Shown here piece by piece: positions 61,615 to 64,000 of a stretch of 64,000 nt of DNA; the stretch's first letter is position 1; each line of letters starts with the position of its first letter. The translations under genes were made by a program, and so were the position numbers. The stretch is taken from assembly GCA_905182995.1 (NCBI GenBank), contig CAJJDP010000066.1:248001-312000 (forward strand), written 5' to 3'. The notes below the pieces were generated by a model. That model did no database searches. It was given only the letters and a program-made list of their open reading frames with translations, and was not told where the DNA came from. Origin of the DNA: Paramecium octaurelia (Eukaryota > Ciliophora > Oligohymenophorea > Peniculida > Parameciidae).

Positions 61615-63429
61615 TCAATATCTTTTTACCGCTCTTTGCATAGATGAAGTAAAAGATATTTTTGACAAATTAGAACTGACTTTGGATAATGAAGCATTTT
61701 ATTAGTCTGATAGATTAGATGATATCTTATCAATGTCGGAGGATTTCATAGATTCAAACCTAGAAAAGTTAGAGTCAATTTATTTTTTGCTTGGTTTTGG
61801 AGCATTTAAAATTGATGTAACTGAAGAATGAATATCGGAAGGGATATTTTGATCTTCAATATTTGAATCCACATCATAGTCCTATTACTTCTTTTCAAAT
61901 TAGGAAATGTCTGAACTTAACATATCTATTTCTTAATTATCTTCTTGTTTTATTAATTTAGAGATATTTGAACTTACATCAGATAGGTTATCTTATTTTT
62001 ATTACAACACTCTTTATTACAAAACTGAAATAACTTATTCATAGTATTGTTATTATTATTTTAGAGCCTGTTTCAAAACTTTTGGATCATCTGAAATAGT
62101 TTATTACTTTAATTTATTTTAGATTTCCTTGTTGATTTTTACATCATAAGAGATGTCATCAACTTGCTTATATGCTCCTGCTCTCTATAATTTAGCTTAC
62201 AATTATTCTATATCTTGTTCTTATTTAGTGATGGTGGCTTTCAACTATCCCTAATCTAATAAGTTTTGTGAAATTTCATTTTCTTTTTAAGCTAATGATT
62301 ATTTCAATTAACTAAGTTAAGCCAAATAATCGGCTTCCTTTTTGGAGAATTCTTCTATTCTCTCTCTCAATTCTTTACTAATAATTAATATTAATGTTAT
62401 TACGATTTAGCATTCAATTCCTTTTCTTATTCCATTAATCTCTTCTCTAATTATTAATTCTTCTTAATTGCTTTTCCTAATTCAGTAGATTTATTCTCTA
62501 AATCTCTTTACACTCCTTGCTTTTCTAATTTTATTATATCAATTTCTGCTCTCAATTATTTTTCCACGCTTTCTAATTTGGTCTCCTAAACCTTATTAAG
62601 CATCTTCTATTCTTCAATATCAACTTCTTTAGTGATATCATGGAATTCTTATTGATTTTCTCTTTTTTTGTAATCTTCCATCAATTTTTGAAGTTATTCA
62701 TATTTTTTGGTTAGTATAACTAATTGGCCTTTTTATTCATTCAAAACTGTAATCTATCTACTTTTTTCATCTAATGTTTCTTCCAATTTGAAATTCTTGT
62801 CTTATAAAGCAGCAATTTCGGCTTTGAAATTAGAGTTATCTTCAGTTAATTGAGCTATTTTCTTGGTGTGCACTTCAAATTGGGCATCCATAGAGAATGT
62901 ACTAGCATTTTCACTTTGCTCAGATTGCATCAACTCTTGTTATTTTTTGTTCATCTATTCTTTGAGGGCTCTCAATTAATTATCTAACCTCTTGTTTTCA
63001 ATTTTCAATTCTTCTCTTGTTAAAGCCTTGATCTTTGGAGGTCCTTTGTTCAATGCCTCAATAATTTGATTGTCACATCTTTAATCATTGTTGACAATGG
63101 AACGCAATGTTTAAATAACTAGATCTTAATCTGCAATCTCTTGATTCAGTTACTCAATTAATTGTGATCTTTTGTGTTCCTTATTCATGTTTTTCAATTG
63201 TGCATTCTCCTTTTTCAAGAGGGTGATCGAATTCATAAGATTACGAACCTTATCTTGATGTATTTAATTTAAAGCATTGATCTTCTCTTATTATAGGTAT
63301 TATTTAAATACTTTCAGCAGCTCCATTCTATTCCTCATATTGAAATATCAATTCCTTCTAATCCTTATTTAACTTCCTGAGTTCCTCTAGTTGATTGGTA
63401 AGTAGGACAATCTTTTATTGATCTTACAT
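61615..63429 (-). CDS. Long coiled-coil protein, 587 aa
   Basis: Introns 63287-63311 (25) and 62378-62403 (26 nt) give 587 residues from ATG 63429 to TGA 61615. Nearly the whole chain is heptad-like (LTNQLEELRKLNKDQKEL, NSITLLKKENAQLKNM, LKIENKRLDNQLRALKEQM, LRAEIDIIKLEKQG), ending in a Ser/Asp/Ile-rich non-helical tail (SSDIDKISSNLSDQ). Typical of structural proteins of cilia or cortex. A 110-codon plus-strand ORF at 61499-61831 lies antisense to the tail and is judged a shadow. Confidence 0.85.
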
Positions 63430-63465
63430 AATAATAAAATTGCAAAAATAGTTTAATTAATTTAC
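63430..63465. promoter_or_regulatory. 36-bp gap between divergent start codons
   Basis: Only 36 bp separate the ATGs of the coiled-coil gene (minus) and the next plus-strand gene. Any promoter and 5' UTRs must fit here or overlap the genes, so shared regulation is likely. No motif is identified. Confidence 0.4.
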
Positions 63466-63903
63466 ATGGGAATGAGACTTAAAAAACTTACATAAACCCT
63501 TGAAAGCAAACCTCCACAATAGTACAATTTCCCAAGAGGAGCTGATCAATTCGAATATTCGCCAGATAGATCATATAGTTCCTTATAAGTAGATGTGTAC
63601 GATCTCAACAGTCAATTAAGACGCATTCATCGTAGAGTGCTATCCTAAGTAGTAATTCAGAAAGGGAAATCTAAAGAAAATAAATTGAGCACTCTGTCTC
63701 CTCTGAAAGTAGATTAGTTGGCAGTCACAAAAGCAAAACTTAATTCATAAAGATTCTTTCTGATGAATTAAGTACGTAACATTAAACCAAAGTAAAACAA
63801 ATTGTAGTCTTCATAACTTGTCATTTAGAAGTCTTCGTAAAAGAGAGGACAGAGAATGCATACAGATACGATTGAAAGTATAACCAAATATCGATTGGGA
63901 TGA
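63466..63903 (+). CDS. Hypothetical basic protein, 145 aa
   Basis: Intronless frame from ATG 63466 to TGA 63901. Basic and Gln/Ser-rich with YNFPRGADQFEYSPDRSY and YDLNSQLRRIHRRVLS in the first half, then Lys-rich. No hydrophobic helix. G/C content is higher than in intergenic sequence, supporting a real gene. Divergent from the coiled-coil gene. Family unknown. Confidence 0.6.
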
Positions 63904-63926
63904 CTTAAATTATTATTTTAATATAA

Positions 63927-64000
63927 ATGTCTATTCGACAATTTGTAGGGATTCAAGAAATAGCCAAAAAGGCTTTTAATTCTTTGATTGTGATTCGCAA
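63927..64000 (+). CDS. Start of a further gene, truncated by the window
   Basis: ATG 63927 opens MSIRQFVGIQEIAKKAFNSL and remains open to the window edge. Too short to identify. Confidence 0.45.
   Translation, partial: MSIRQFVGIQEIAKKAFNSLIVIR

Noticed and set aside
61499-61831. 110-codon plus-strand ORF starting MIDYQSDIQEFEKS
   Set aside because: It is antisense to the Ser/Asp-rich tail of the coiled-coil gene, whose frame is continuous with intact upstream exons; with TGA as the only stop such shadows are common.
1-64000. CRISPR arrays, bacterial operons, ribosome binding sites, insertion sequences
   Set aside because: Short introns, ciliate code and eukaryotic gene families throughout; no regularly spaced repeats or transposase genes seen.

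Overview
The window reads as ciliate macronuclear DNA, most likely from Paramecium. It is very AT-rich and gene-dense. TAA and TAG stand in for glutamine inside every conserved protein, and only TGA closes reading frames. Introns are tiny: about 45 were placed by hand, nearly all 19-34 nt, mostly starting GTA and ending TAG. Standard-code ORF calls therefore break almost every gene here into fragments. I rebuilt the genes by reading with TGA as the only stop and removing the short introns; for most of them the spliced length then comes out as an exact multiple of three.

Layout. 1-9,070: 3' part of a TKL-type kinase, two membrane-anchored RING-H2 genes, a tRNA-Leu(AAG), two small genes and several coding-like stretches broken by in-frame TGA. 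9,070-16,230: a compact minus-strand series of malate dehydrogenase, ankyrin-DHHC palmitoyltransferase, a cyclic-nucleotide-binding protein, a paraoxonase-like secreted protein and UBA5, the UFM1-activating enzyme. 16,280-22,670: a UPF0193 protein, a degenerate hybrid histidine kinase and a tubulin tyrosine ligase-like enzyme. 23,310-38,270: DEAD-box helicase, Rxt3-like protein, two related Cys-rich/WD40 proteins, a GPCR fused to a phosphatidylinositol phosphate kinase, a C2/coiled-coil protein and a pseudokinase. 38,665-44,890: a 1,061-residue helical protein, an NAD-dependent epimerase-like protein and a PH-kinase. 44,900-58,000 is poorer: remnants, one long unidentified gene, a PG-rich-repeat gene and a DNAI7/CASC1-like gene. 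It also holds two exact tandem duplications, each joined by a single N. 58,300-64,000: GOT1, small unknown genes and a long coiled-coil protein.

Functional themes are cilia and microtubules (TTLL, UPF0193, DNAI7-like, PG-rich repeat, coiled coils), membrane trafficking (GOT1, DHHC) and signalling (GPCR-PIPK, kinases, cNMP binding, degenerate two-component protein).

The main points for a second look are: the two N-joined duplications, which look like unmerged contig ends; a 250-bp piece shared in inverted orientation by two unrelated genes; the GPCR-PIPK fusion; the histidine kinase without its catalytic residues; and several otherwise continuous genes carrying a single in-frame TGA or a one-base frameshift. 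All assignments are by eye; no database search was run.
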